DNA of 35,480 bases from Solobacterium sp. (lineage in GTDB: Bacteria > Bacillota_I > Bacilli_A > Erysipelotrichales > Erysipelotrichaceae), in assembly GCA_017433125.1 (NCBI GenBank), contig JAFRHT010000048.1, positions 1 to 35,480 of the forward strand. Reading direction: 5' to 3'. The translations under genes were made by a program, and so were the position numbers. Shown here piece after piece: positions 8,130-15,695 of the stretch. The notes beneath the pieces are model-generated. The model saw only the letters and a program-made list of their open reading frames with translations, was not told where the DNA came from and did no database searches. Position 1 is the first letter of the stretch. Each line of letters begins with the position of its first letter.

Positions 8130-9293
8130 TTACTTGAAGAACAGCAGCAGCATGCCTGCCGCAACCGCCGAACCGATGACACCGGCCACATTCGGGCCCA
8201 TGGCATGCATCAGCAGGAAGTTGGCAGGATTGTACTTCTGTCCTTCCTTCTGGACAACTCTGGCTGCCATCGGAACCGCCGAGACACCGGCCGCGCCGAT
8301 CAGCGGGTTGGTCTTGCCGCCGTCCAGTTTGCTCATGAGCTTGCCCAGCATGATACCGCCGGCCGTACCCATGGAGAAGGCAACGACACCCAGGACGATG
8401 ATCTTGATGGTCTCGGCCCGCAGGAACATTTCTGCCGAAGCCTTGGCACCGACGGTAACACCCAGGAAGATCGAAACAATATACATCAGGGAATTCTGCA
8501 GGGCATCCACCAGATGCGGCACCCGGCCGCTTTCCTTGATCAGGTTGCCCAGCATGAGCATGCCGATCAGCGGTGCGGCATCCGGCAGCAGCAGGATCGT
8601 GAAGATCGTCACCACAATCGGGAAGATGATCTTTTCGGTCGTGCTGACAGGACGAAGCTGTTCCATCTTGATCTTGCGCTCTTCTTCCGTTGTCAGCAGC
8701 TTCATGATCGGCGGCTGAATGACCGGGACCAGGGCCATGTAGGAATAGGCCGCGATGGCAATTGCGCCCAGCAGGTGCGGGGCCAGCTGGCTGGTCAGCA
8801 GCAGGGCTGTCGGGCCGTCAGCACCGCCGATAATACCGATGGAGGCCGCTTCCCGGCCGGTAAAGCCCAGGAAGATCGCGCCGAAGAATGTAACGAAGAT
8901 ACCCAGCTGGGCAGCCGCGCCCAGCAGCAGGCTTTTCGGATTGGCAATCAGCGGTCCGAAGTCCGTGCCGGCACCGATGCACAGGAAGATGAGCGGCGGA
9001 TAAATACCCAGATCAACACCCTGGTACAGGTAGTAGAGCAGGCCGCCGTGTTCATCCCCGATCGCATGCTTCATTAGACCGGCAAACGGGAAGTTTACCA
9101 GCAGCATGCCGAAGGCAATCGGAATCAGCAGATACGGTTCGAACCCTTTTTTGATCGCCAGATACAGGAACAGACAGGCCAGCAGGATCATGACCAGATG
9201 GCCCGGGATCATAATCCCGAACAGTTCTGTGTCCAGAGCGAAGATCTGAGAAAACCCTGTACTGTTCCAGAAATCGAGCAGTATATCAAGCAT
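8130..9293 (-). CDS. Na+-translocating decarboxylase, beta (membrane carboxybiotin decarboxylase) subunit
   Basis: The protein has 387 residues with many membrane helices. It belongs to the OadB/MmdB/GcdB family, which decarboxylates carboxybiotin and uses the energy to export Na+. The key motif IGGADGPTA carries the membrane Asp equivalent to Asp203 of Klebsiella OadB. The segment starting [18 protein letters not shown] keeps the Asn, Gly, Ser and Arg at relative positions 0, +4, +9 and +16, matching Asn373, Gly377, Ser382 and Arg389 of OadB. The C-terminus [19 protein letters not shown] is also typical. It is the last gene of the five-gene operon and ends just before a bidirectional terminator, 11 bases after the biotin carrier. 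Confidence 0.95.
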   Translation of the reverse strand: MLDILLDFWNSTGFSQIFALDTELFGIMIPGHLVMILLACLFLYLAIKKGFEPYLLIPIAFGMLLVNFPFAGLMKHAIGDEHGGLLYYLYQGVDLGIYPPLIFLCIGAGTDFGPLIANPKSLLLGAAAQLGIFVTFFGAIFLGFTGREAASIGIIGGADGPTALLLTSQLAPHLLGAIAIAAYSYMALVPVIQPPIMKLLTTEEERKIKMEQLRPVSTTEKIIFPIVVTIFTILLLPDAAPLIGMLMLGNLIKESGRVPHLVDALQNSLMYIVSIFLGVTVGAKASAEMFLRAETIKIIVLGVVAFSMGTAGGIMLGKLMSKLDGGKTNPLIGAAGVSAVPMAARVVQKEGQKYNPANFLLMHAMGPNVAGVIGSAVAAGMLLLFFK

Positions 9294-9304
9294 GAGGGCT
9301 CCTC

Positions 9305-9781
9305 CTATCGCAGGGATACGAGCAGGTCACCCGCAGCCACTGTCTGGCCCTTGCTGACAGAAACAGATGCGACTGTGCCATCGGCCGGAGCAACGATTTC
9401 GTTCTCCATCTTCATGGCTTCAATGATCACCAGGGTCTGACCGGACTTGACAGCATCACCGGCCTTGACATTCACTGCCAGGATCGTCCCCTGCAGCGGG
9501 GCAGTCACATCACCCGCACCTGCCGGGGCAACCGCTCTGGCCGGAGCAGCCGGAGCCGCAGCGACCGGGGCCGGGGCAGCCTGAACAACCGGGGCCGGCG
9601 CAGGAGCCGGGGCCGGACCGGCACCGGACTTGACGAATCTCGTCGGGGCCTGGCCCTGGTCATAGACCGGAGCCGGAACTCTCTCCATCGGTGCTTCAAT
9701 ATTGCCGGTAACGGTACCGAGTTCTTCAACTTCTACTTCGTGTGTCTTTCCATCGACAACAATGCGGAATTTCTTAATCAT
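9305..9781 (-). CDS. Biotin carboxyl carrier subunit of the decarboxylase
   Basis: The protein has 158 residues. The C-terminal 70 form a biotinyl domain with the biotinylation motif EAMKMEN; the modified lysine is Lys124. A flexible linker rich in Ala and Pro (about residues 53-88) joins it to a short N-terminal part starting [20 protein letters not shown], which resembles the start of GcdC/MmdC-type carriers. It shuttles the carboxyl group from the cytoplasmic carboxyltransferase to the membrane beta subunit. No biotin ligase gene is present in the window. The gene lies between the small membrane subunit and the beta subunit, as in methylmalonyl-CoA decarboxylase operons. Confidence 0.95.
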   Translation of the reverse strand: MIKKFRIVVDGKTHEVEVEELGTVTGNIEAPMERVPAPVYDQGQAPTRFVKSGAGPAPAPAPAPVVQAAPAPVAAAPAAPARAVAPAGAGDVTAPLQGTILAVNVKAGDAVKSGQTLVIIEAMKMENEIVAPADGTVASVSVSKGQTVAAGDLLVSLR

Positions 9782-9796
9782 CTTTCTATCCTCTCT

Positions 9797-10147
9797 TTAC
9801 TGCAGTGAATTTGTTCTTGAAATGCGGCTCCAGTCAGACTCACCGCTGACCGGGCGGATGCTGCGGACAACAAACTGGCTTGAGTTCTTGCCCAGATATG
9901 CTGCTACGGCAGCGGTAATGGCCGCGGTGATTTCCCCGCTGTCCTCTGCCGGTGCTTTGACCGGCTCAGGTTCCGGGGCAGCCGCTGCGGCAATTGCCTG
10001 TACCGGGGAAGGTGACTTCTTCCGGTTCAGGATTTTCGCTGTCAGCGTAATCAGCCATGAAATGGACAGCAGCACCAGGAAGACGATGCTGATCGAAAAC
10101 AGACACACCGTAACCGCCTGGGATAACGTTAACTGATCTCCAAACAT
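9797..10147 (-). CDS. Small membrane-anchor subunit (OadG/MmdD-like) of the decarboxylase
   Basis: The protein has 116 residues. One N-terminal membrane helix (residues about 10-38, AVTVCLFSISIVFLVLLSIS onward) is followed by a basic stop signal NRKKS, an Ala/Pro/Glu linker, and a conserved-looking tail with FVVRSIRP and SDWSRISR. This is the form of the delta/gamma subunits of methylmalonyl-CoA and glutaconyl-CoA decarboxylases, which hold the carboxyltransferase and biotin carrier to the membrane. It lies 9 bases from the carboxyltransferase gene and 15 from the biotin carrier gene. Identification rests on organisation plus operon position, because the family is short and divergent. Confidence 0.88.
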   Translation of the reverse strand: MFGDQLTLSQAVTVCLFSISIVFLVLLSISWLITLTAKILNRKKSPSPVQAIAAAAAPEPEPVKAPAEDSGEITAAITAAVAAYLGKNSSQFVVRSIRPVSGESDWSRISRTNSLQ

Positions 10148-10156
10148 GATGGCTCC

Positions 10157-11704
10157 TTACAGCGGAATGTTGCCGTGCTTCTTCAGCGGCTTGCTGACCC
10201 GCTTGCCCTGCAGTGATTCAAAGGCAGAGATCAGATACTTTCTGGATTCATGCGGCATGATGACATCATCCACATAACCGCGGGAAGCCGCGATATACGG
10301 ATTCATCATGGTATCCTGATATTCCTTGATCCGGGCTTTTCTTTCAGCTGCCGGATCTTCGGCATTCTTGATGGCTCTGGAGAAGATAATGTTGGCTGCA
10401 CCCTCAGCACCCATGACGGCGATTTCGGTATCCGGCCAGGCGTAGACGAAGTCTGCCCCCAGGTGCTTGGAGCACATGCCGATGTAGGCACCGCCGTAAG
10501 CCTTACGGGTAATCAGCGTGACCTTCGGTACGGACGCTTCACTGTAGGCAAACAGCATCTTGGCACCGTGCCGGATGATGCCGCCGTGTTCCTGGGCCGT
10601 GCCCGGCAGGAAGCCCGGGACATCTTCCAGGGTCAGCAGCGGGATATTGAAGGCATCACAGGTCCGGATGAAACGGCTGGCCTTGTCGCTGGAGTTGATG
10701 TCCAGAACACCTGCCATGGCCTTCGGCTGGGAAGCGATGACCCCGATGCTGCGGCCGTTGAGACGGATGTAGCCGGTGATGATGTTCGGCGCGAAGTATC
10801 TCTGGTATTCGAAGAACTCACCGTTGTCGGCGATCGAATGGATGATGTCGTACATGTCATATGCCTTGTTCGGATTCTCCGGGACAATCGTGTCGAGCAT
10901 TTCATCTTCCCGGTTGAGATCGTCCGTGCAGGCATACTGCGGCGCGGTTTCATTGTTGTTCTGCGGCAGGAAGGTCAGCAGCGCGCGGATTTCCTGCAGG
11001 CAGGAATCTTCATCGGCACAGGCGAAGTGGGCACAGCCGGAAATCCGGTTGTGCGCCATGGCGCCGCCGAGGGCCTCGGCAGTAACTTCCTCACCGGTAA
11101 CGGCCTTGATGACCTGCGGGCCGGTGATAAACATTTCACCGGTACCCTGCACCATGAAGATGAAGTCGGTAATGGCCGGGGAATACACGGCACCGCCGGC
11201 ACACGGACCCATGATGACGGAAATCTGCGGAATGACACCACTCGCCATCGTGTTGTTGTAGAAGATGCGGCCATAGCCGGCCAGAGCGTCAACACCTTCC
11301 TGAATCCGGGCCCCGCCGGAGTCATTGATGCTGATCATCGGGCAGCCGACCTTCATGGCCGCTTCCTGGGCCGCCGCGATCTTCTGCGCATGCATTTCAC
11401 CCAGCGAACCGCCGATGACCGTGAAGTCCTGTGCGGAGGCATAGGCCATACGGCCGTTGATCAGGCCATAGCCGGTCACAACGCCGTCTCCGGCTGCTTC
11501 TTTCTTTTCCATGCCGAAATTGACACAGCGGTGTTTTACAAACAGGCCGGTTTCGACAAAGGTATCCGGATCGAACAGTCTTTCAAGCCGTTCCCGGGCT
11601 GTATACTTGCCCTGGCTGTGCTGTCTGTCGATGGCCTTCTCACCGCCGCCCAGACGCAGCTGTGCTTTCCGGTCCAGCATTTCCTGCTGCTTAACAGTAG
11701 TCAT
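10157..11704 (-). CDS. Acyl-CoA carboxyltransferase, decarboxylase alpha subunit (MmdA-like)
   Basis: The protein has 515 residues, the usual length of methylmalonyl-CoA decarboxylase alpha / propionyl-CoA carboxylase beta and shorter than glutaconyl-CoA decarboxylase alpha (about 585). The two crotonase-like halves carry DSGGARIQEGVDAL and MGPCAGGAVYSPA in the first, and PGFLPGTAQEHGGIIRHGAK and KAYGGAYIGMCSK in the second; these Gly-rich turns form the CoA-thioester oxyanion holes. It transfers the carboxyl group of an acyl-CoA to biotin on the carrier. The exact acyl-CoA cannot be read from the sequence: malonyl-CoA or methylmalonyl-CoA are the best guesses given length and the CoA transferase gene just upstream. 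GGAGAGGAATCT precedes the start. Confidence 0.93.
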   Translation of the reverse strand: MTTVKQQEMLDRKAQLRLGGGEKAIDRQHSQGKYTARERLERLFDPDTFVETGLFVKHRCVNFGMEKKEAAGDGVVTGYGLINGRMAYASAQDFTVIGGSLGEMHAQKIAAAQEAAMKVGCPMISINDSGGARIQEGVDALAGYGRIFYNNTMASGVIPQISVIMGPCAGGAVYSPAITDFIFMVQGTGEMFITGPQVIKAVTGEEVTAEALGGAMAHNRISGCAHFACADEDSCLQEIRALLTFLPQNNNETAPQYACTDDLNREDEMLDTIVPENPNKAYDMYDIIHSIADNGEFFEYQRYFAPNIITGYIRLNGRSIGVIASQPKAMAGVLDINSSDKASRFIRTCDAFNIPLLTLEDVPGFLPGTAQEHGGIIRHGAKMLFAYSEASVPKVTLITRKAYGGAYIGMCSKHLGADFVYAWPDTEIAVMGAEGAANIIFSRAIKNAEDPAAERKARIKEYQDTMMNPYIAASRGYVDDVIMPHESRKYLISAFESLQGKRVSKPLKKHGNIPL

Positions 11705-11715
11705 AGATTCCTCTC

Positions 11716-13344
11716 CTATTTCTTAAAGCTTGCCGGCACTTCATACAGTCCGCCGGAGATTTCTGCGAGTTCATCAAGGGTCTTGGCTGCCAGCATATCC
11801 CTGTTGGCCCGGGCCGGATCAATATCCAGGTCTTCCGGATAGGCAACCTTGCCGGCTTTTCTGAGTTCGGCGATCTCTTCCTTTGTGAGCCTGTCACCCA
11901 GCGGCGTGCCCTGGGCTACAGCGCCCATCAGGCGGCCTCTTTCTTCAGCATCCGCAGCCATGTACAGATAGGCAATGCCCTGCTCGGTGACGACATGTGT
12001 GACATCTTCGCCGTACATCATGACCGGTACGGAGTCCATGCCGGCATCGCGGCCGATCTTGACCGCATCCAGTTCAGGCACAAAGGCCGGGCCGAACTTG
12101 GAAGAGCTCTTGACCATCTGCACGACTAATTTGCGGCCGGAGATCATTGAGCCGTTGCCCGGGGCCATATCCTTCCAGGCCTGGGTGACGTGTCTTCTGC
12201 CGCCGGACATGTTGCCCATGTTCGGGGCGCCGCCGTAACCGGACAGCCGGCCGTTGGTGACGGTGGAAGAGTTGCCGGCATAGTCCATCTGCAGGGTGCC
12301 GCCGAGGAACAGGTCCATGCCGTACAGACCGGCGACCTGTGCCAGCGCGCGGTTGGAGCGGAGCGAGCCGTCCTTGCCGGTGAAGAAGATGTCCGGTCTG
12401 GCCGCAGCGTATTTCTCCATGCCGACTTCACCGCCGAACGCGCAGACCTGCTTGACCCAGCCGTCTTCAATCGCCGGGATCAGCGTCGGATGCGGATTCA
12501 GCACCCAGTGTGTGCAGATCTTGCCCTTCAGGCCAAGTTCATTGCCGTAGGTCGGCAGCAGCAGTTCAATGGCACAGCCGTTATAGCCGATGCCATGGTT
12601 CAGGGACATGACCCCATGCTTGGCATAGATGCCCTTGATGACCATCATGCCCATCAGGATATGCGCGTCCTGAATTTTGGCCGGATCCCTGGTAAACAGC
12701 GGCACCATTGGGTACGGCTGGTCAGCCTTGACGATATAGTCAATCCAGTCACCGGGGATATCCACCCGCGGCAGTTCTTCGGTTTCGACAATTTCATTAA
12801 CCTGTACGATGACGATGCCGTTCTTGAAGGCAGCCGCCTCGGCAATGGTCGGGGTTTCTTCAGTATTGTGGCCGGTGAACAGGTTGCCGTGCCGGTCCGC
12901 CTTGTCCGCGGCCAGCAGCACCACATTCGGGGTCAGGTCAACATACAGACGACCATACAGTTCCAGATAGGTATGGATCGCACCGATCCGCAGTTTGCCT
13001 TCTGACAGATATTTCGCCAGCTGCAGGCTCTGCACACCCGCAAACGCGAAGTTCAGTTCCTCGGCTATGCCTCTGGCAAACAGTTCCAGATGTTCATCCC
13101 GTGAGATGGACGGAATGATCATATTCAGATGATTGATTTTTCCCGGGCTGACCTTTGTCAGGGCACCGGCGAGGAAAGCGGCCTGCTTCTGGTTGCACCC
13201 TTCCAGGACAACCTTGTCATGCGGTCTTATGACCGCTTCCAGAAACGGGACAATGTCTTCGGTAGACACGATCTTCCCGTTTGTCAGAGAAGCTGCTGCA
13301 TCCATTCTTTCCGCTTTGGAAAGCTTCTGTGTATTCCACTCCAT
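11716..13344 (-). CDS. Malonate decarboxylase alpha-subunit-like CoA transferase (MdcA-like)
   Basis: The protein has 542 residues. The segments GNLFTGHNTEETPTIAEAAA, IVQVNEIVETEELPRVDIPG and PLFTRDPAKI strongly recall MdcA/MadA, the alpha subunit of malonate decarboxylase, which is a member of the CoA-transferase superfamily of similar length (about 550). In the classical enzyme it swaps malonate for acetate on an acyl carrier protein, and related proteins can use CoA. No ACP, prosthetic-group synthase or MdcD/E-type subunit lies in this window. It therefore probably makes malonyl-CoA (or a related acyl-CoA) from the free acid for the MmdA-like subunit 11 bases downstream (inference). It heads the operon, with AAAGGAG before its start and paired ATGCAT boxes upstream. 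A general acetyl-CoA hydrolase/transferase role is the alternative. Confidence 0.8.
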   Translation of the reverse strand: MEWNTQKLSKAERMDAAASLTNGKIVSTEDIVPFLEAVIRPHDKVVLEGCNQKQAAFLAGALTKVSPGKINHLNMIIPSISRDEHLELFARGIAEELNFAFAGVQSLQLAKYLSEGKLRIGAIHTYLELYGRLYVDLTPNVVLLAADKADRHGNLFTGHNTEETPTIAEAAAFKNGIVIVQVNEIVETEELPRVDIPGDWIDYIVKADQPYPMVPLFTRDPAKIQDAHILMGMMVIKGIYAKHGVMSLNHGIGYNGCAIELLLPTYGNELGLKGKICTHWVLNPHPTLIPAIEDGWVKQVCAFGGEVGMEKYAAARPDIFFTGKDGSLRSNRALAQVAGLYGMDLFLGGTLQMDYAGNSSTVTNGRLSGYGGAPNMGNMSGGRRHVTQAWKDMAPGNGSMISGRKLVVQMVKSSSKFGPAFVPELDAVKIGRDAGMDSVPVMMYGEDVTHVVTEQGIAYLYMAADAEERGRLMGAVAQGTPLGDRLTKEEIAELRKAGKVAYPEDLDIDPARANRDMLAAKTLDELAEISGGLYEVPASFKK

Positions 13345-13397
13345 GTGCTATTCTCCTTTTTTTACTTTTAAATAATAAATAGAGAATAGATAACGAA

Positions 13398-13429
13398 TTA
13401 TGCATGTTGCGGTGGTTGCCGATGCATAA
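13398..13429. promoter_or_regulatory. Paired ATGCAT operator-like boxes upstream of the decarboxylase operon
   Basis: ATGCAT cores lie at 13400 and 13422, again exactly 22 bases apart. The contexts are TTATGCATG and, on the minus strand, TTTATGCATC. They lie 56-83 bases upstream of the decarboxylase operon start, where a LysR-type activator would bind. The arrangement mirrors those at 4110 and 6966. Confidence 0.45.
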
Positions 13430-13450
13430 ACGGTTATGTATTTGCAGAAC

Positions 13451-13486
13451 AAAAAAAGGCGCATTCCCGCAGCTGCGGGAATACAC
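13451..13486 (-). terminator. Terminator of the aminotransferase/racemase-like operon
   Basis: A perfect 9-bp stem inside ATTCCCGCAGCTGCGGGAAT (13463-13482) is followed on the minus strand by GCGCC and seven T. It sits just after the stop codon at 13494. Confidence 0.9.
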
Positions 13487-13493
13487 CTTCTGC

Positions 13494-14207
13494 TCAGTAA
13501 TAAACCGTCGGATTAATGCCGTATTCCAGAAGATTTGCCGTTGAAATGATGTCAAATACCGGAACATCCAGATCCTCCCGGAGGGCCCGGGCATACGAAG
13601 GAAGATTGCTGCATTCCAGGATGACCGCTTTCAGGTCCGGGGTCTTTTCCTTCAGCTTCCGGCCGGCGTTCAGCACATCCTGTTCCATCCTGGCCACATC
13701 GATGTCATGACCGCCGTTGATGACAATCTCGGCAAAGTGGGCCTCGTCCTCCATGCCCTGGATGGACAGGCGGATATCGGGTGTCCAGCCCGAGTTCATG
13801 ATGTGCTTCATGCTGAGCAGTTCGGAATGGCCGGTGATGATGCCGATGGCACCGCTGCGGCCGATCAGCTGCCAGACCAGGGGAATCTGCACCAGGGCCG
13901 AGCCGGCAAACAGGAGGTCTGCTTCCCTGCCGATCTCGTGCTGGTACAGCGACATCATGCCGCAGTCCCCCAGCACGGTCCGGATCCCGTATTTCTTCAG
14001 ATTCAGGCAGCCGTCAATGATCCTCTGCCGGATCTCGCCCGAACCCTGAATCAGGTCCGCGAATCCGCCCTGAATGACTTCATAACGGACCTGATAATCA
14101 AATGTTTCGGCGTTGCCGGCATCGCCCGGAATCCGCGGCGTATCGGTCGAGAACACGAGAATCCCGACGTTCTGTCCGTAGAACGGACGGCCAGTTTCGA
14201 TCTTCAT
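13494..14207 (-). CDS. Asp/Glu/hydantoin racemase-superfamily protein
   Basis: The protein has 237 residues. The N-terminus VGILVFSTDTPRIPGDAGN is followed by two cysteine motifs, LGDCGMMSL (Cys82) and VILECSNLPSYA (Cys199). These sit where the Asp/Glu racemase fold places its two catalytic cysteines. The superfamily includes aspartate, glutamate and hydantoin racemases, maleate isomerase and arylmalonate decarboxylase. Members with an N-terminal R-x-P-G-D-x-G-N motif are, to my knowledge, without an assigned reaction. The gene starts 9 bases after the aminotransferase stop without a clear ribosome binding site, which suggests translational coupling. It probably acts on the substrate or product of that PLP enzyme, but the reaction is unknown. 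Confidence 0.82.
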   Translation of the reverse strand: MKIETGRPFYGQNVGILVFSTDTPRIPGDAGNAETFDYQVRYEVIQGGFADLIQGSGEIRQRIIDGCLNLKKYGIRTVLGDCGMMSLYQHEIGREADLLFAGSALVQIPLVWQLIGRSGAIGIITGHSELLSMKHIMNSGWTPDIRLSIQGMEDEAHFAEIVINGGHDIDVARMEQDVLNAGRKLKEKTPDLKAVILECSNLPSYARALREDLDVPVFDIISTANLLEYGINPTVYY

Positions 14208-14216
14208 GGAAACCGA

Positions 14217-15467
14217 TTACTTGTTGTAATCCGGCTCTCTGCCGACCAGGGCAATGATGTCCTTCATGCCCTTGATCATGGCATCGATGTCTTCCTTGAC
14301 ATTGAACCACTGGCAGGAGATACGGAAGCCGCCGACACTGTCAGTGAATCTCTGGGCAACGAAGATGTTCTTGGCATGCAGTTCACGCATGATCATGCGG
14401 TCGAATTCCGGATCCTTGTACAGGCGGGCGATGATGATGCCGGCCCGGCGTTCCGGATCGCGGTGTGTGATGCATGTGCCGCCGATTGCTTCGATCTGGT
14501 CCATGCAGTATTCGCCCAGTTCCCAGACATGTTCCTGGATGTTCTCAATGCCGATTTCGTTGACCAGGCCGAGGGATTCACCAAGGGCGATGGCACCGGC
14601 ATAGTTGGATGTGCCGCCGATTTCATACTTGCGGGCTGTGTTCGGGAATGTCCAGTCATAGACAGCCTGGGCATCAACCTTCTCCCAGTAAGCGCCCCAG
14701 CCGCCTTCCGGAACAGTTGTGTTCAGGTAGCCGCCGTAGGACTGCTTGATCTTGTCCAGGGAACCCTTGTTGACATACAGGATACCTGTGCCGTACGGGC
14801 TGTTGGCCCACTTGTGGCCGCCGGCAGCCAGCAGGTCGATGTGGCACTGCTTGGTGTCGATCTTTGTGACACCCATCTGCTGGACGGCATCTACAACGAA
14901 CATGATGTTGTTGGCCTGGCACCAGTCACCGATTTCCTTCAGATCGCTGGCCCAGCCGTTGCACCACTCAACCGTGGACATGACCAGGATCTTGGTTGTC
15001 TCATCCGCCAGCTTGGCGAAGTCGGAAGCGCGGAACCGGTTGTCTTCGGTCTTGCAGACACGGATGTCAATGTTCTTTGTCTTCCGCATCAGGCACCACG
15101 GCAGGGCAACCTGGATGAATTCAAGGTTGGTCGTGATGATGCTGTCACCGTCATTGAGTTCGATGCCGGCTGCGGCGATGTTCAGACCATGGGATGTGGA
15201 TTCGATCAGCGCGATTTCTTCCGGATCGGCATTGAAGAGCTTCTGTGCTTCTTCGTAAGCCTTGCCGCGCAGGCTGTCCATGGCGATATGATGTGCGGAG
15301 CTGTTTTCCTCGTCCTGTACACCGGTCATGTCAGCGAAAGCCTTGACGGCGTTGATGGCACGCTGCGGCGCGAAGCTGACACAGGCAGCGTCCAGGAATG
15401 TCATGGTTTCGAGGACCGGGAATTCCCTGGTCCGCAGTTCTCTCCAGTTGATGTCTTTTGCACTCAT
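14217..15467 (-). CDS. Class V aminotransferase-fold PLP enzyme
   Basis: The protein has 416 residues. The fold-type I PLP site is seen as FVVDAVQQMG (Asp193, pyridine-nitrogen partner) and LLAAGGHKWANSPYGTGILY, with Lys219 the Schiff-base lysine. The N-terminus FPVLETMTFLDAACVSFAPQ and the SxxHGLN phosphate-binding turn are typical of the NifS/CsdA/isopenicillin-N-epimerase-like class V group. Cysteine desulfurases have a catalytic Cys in a C-terminal loop; here the equivalent region has only Cys355-type residues outside a clear SGxxC motif, so a desulfurase role is unlikely. Lyase, epimerase or transaminase activity on an amino acid is possible. It forms an operon with the racemase-like gene. 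AGGGAGGAAAAG precedes the start and the gene diverges from the Crp-type regulator. Confidence 0.85.
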   Translation of the reverse strand: MSAKDINWRELRTREFPVLETMTFLDAACVSFAPQRAINAVKAFADMTGVQDEENSSAHHIAMDSLRGKAYEEAQKLFNADPEEIALIESTSHGLNIAAAGIELNDGDSIITTNLEFIQVALPWCLMRKTKNIDIRVCKTEDNRFRASDFAKLADETTKILVMSTVEWCNGWASDLKEIGDWCQANNIMFVVDAVQQMGVTKIDTKQCHIDLLAAGGHKWANSPYGTGILYVNKGSLDKIKQSYGGYLNTTVPEGGWGAYWEKVDAQAVYDWTFPNTARKYEIGGTSNYAGAIALGESLGLVNEIGIENIQEHVWELGEYCMDQIEAIGGTCITHRDPERRAGIIIARLYKDPEFDRMIMRELHAKNIFVAQRFTDSVGGFRISCQWFNVKEDIDAMIKGMKDIIALVGREPDYNK

Positions 15468-15501
15468 TCTCTTTTCCTCCCTTTTTTCTCAATCAAGAAA
15501 T

Positions 15502-15653
15502 GTGTACGTTTTACACGGTAAGCATAACCGCTCCTTGAAAAAGTATTTGTAAACCAGATGACAAACAGCGGAAAAAATCAAAAAAGATTTTTTTATTTGT
15601 AACGAATATTACAAAACTGTCTGATAATAAAATCGTATTTTATACATGACAGC
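15502..15653. promoter_or_regulatory. Divergent promoter region with Crp/NtcA-like dyads
   Basis: Two dyads of the form TTTGT-N10-ACAAA begin exactly 50 bases apart: 15546-15565 and 15596-15615. The second reads TTTGTAACGAATATTACAAA and contains GTA-N8-TAC. A third dyad, GTGTA-N5-TACAC, lies at 15502-15516 near the aminotransferase start. About 42 bases downstream of the centre of the best site there would be a start point served by TATTTT (15636-15641), which is the class II activator arrangement. This suggests autoregulation of the Crp-type gene and control of the divergent aminotransferase (inference). Confidence 0.55.
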
Positions 15654-15695
15654 GAAGTTCATTGCCGAAACATGCACGCGGAAAGGAACGGTAAC

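Noticed and set aside
10157-11704. Glutaconyl-CoA decarboxylase alpha assignment
   Set aside because: The protein is about 70 residues shorter than GcdA, and no hydroxyglutaryl-CoA dehydratase or GctAB genes are present.
2517-14478. ATGCAT hexamers inside coding regions (for example 2517, 8205, 11390, 14473)
   Set aside because: A hexamer is expected several times in 35 kb, and these lack the extended TTATGCATGAT context and the 22-base pairing. Only intergenic pairs are used as evidence.
14217-15467. Cysteine desulfurase (NifS/IscS/SufS) assignment for the class V enzyme
   Set aside because: The C-terminal catalytic cysteine loop of desulfurases is not evident and no iron-sulfur assembly genes are adjacent.
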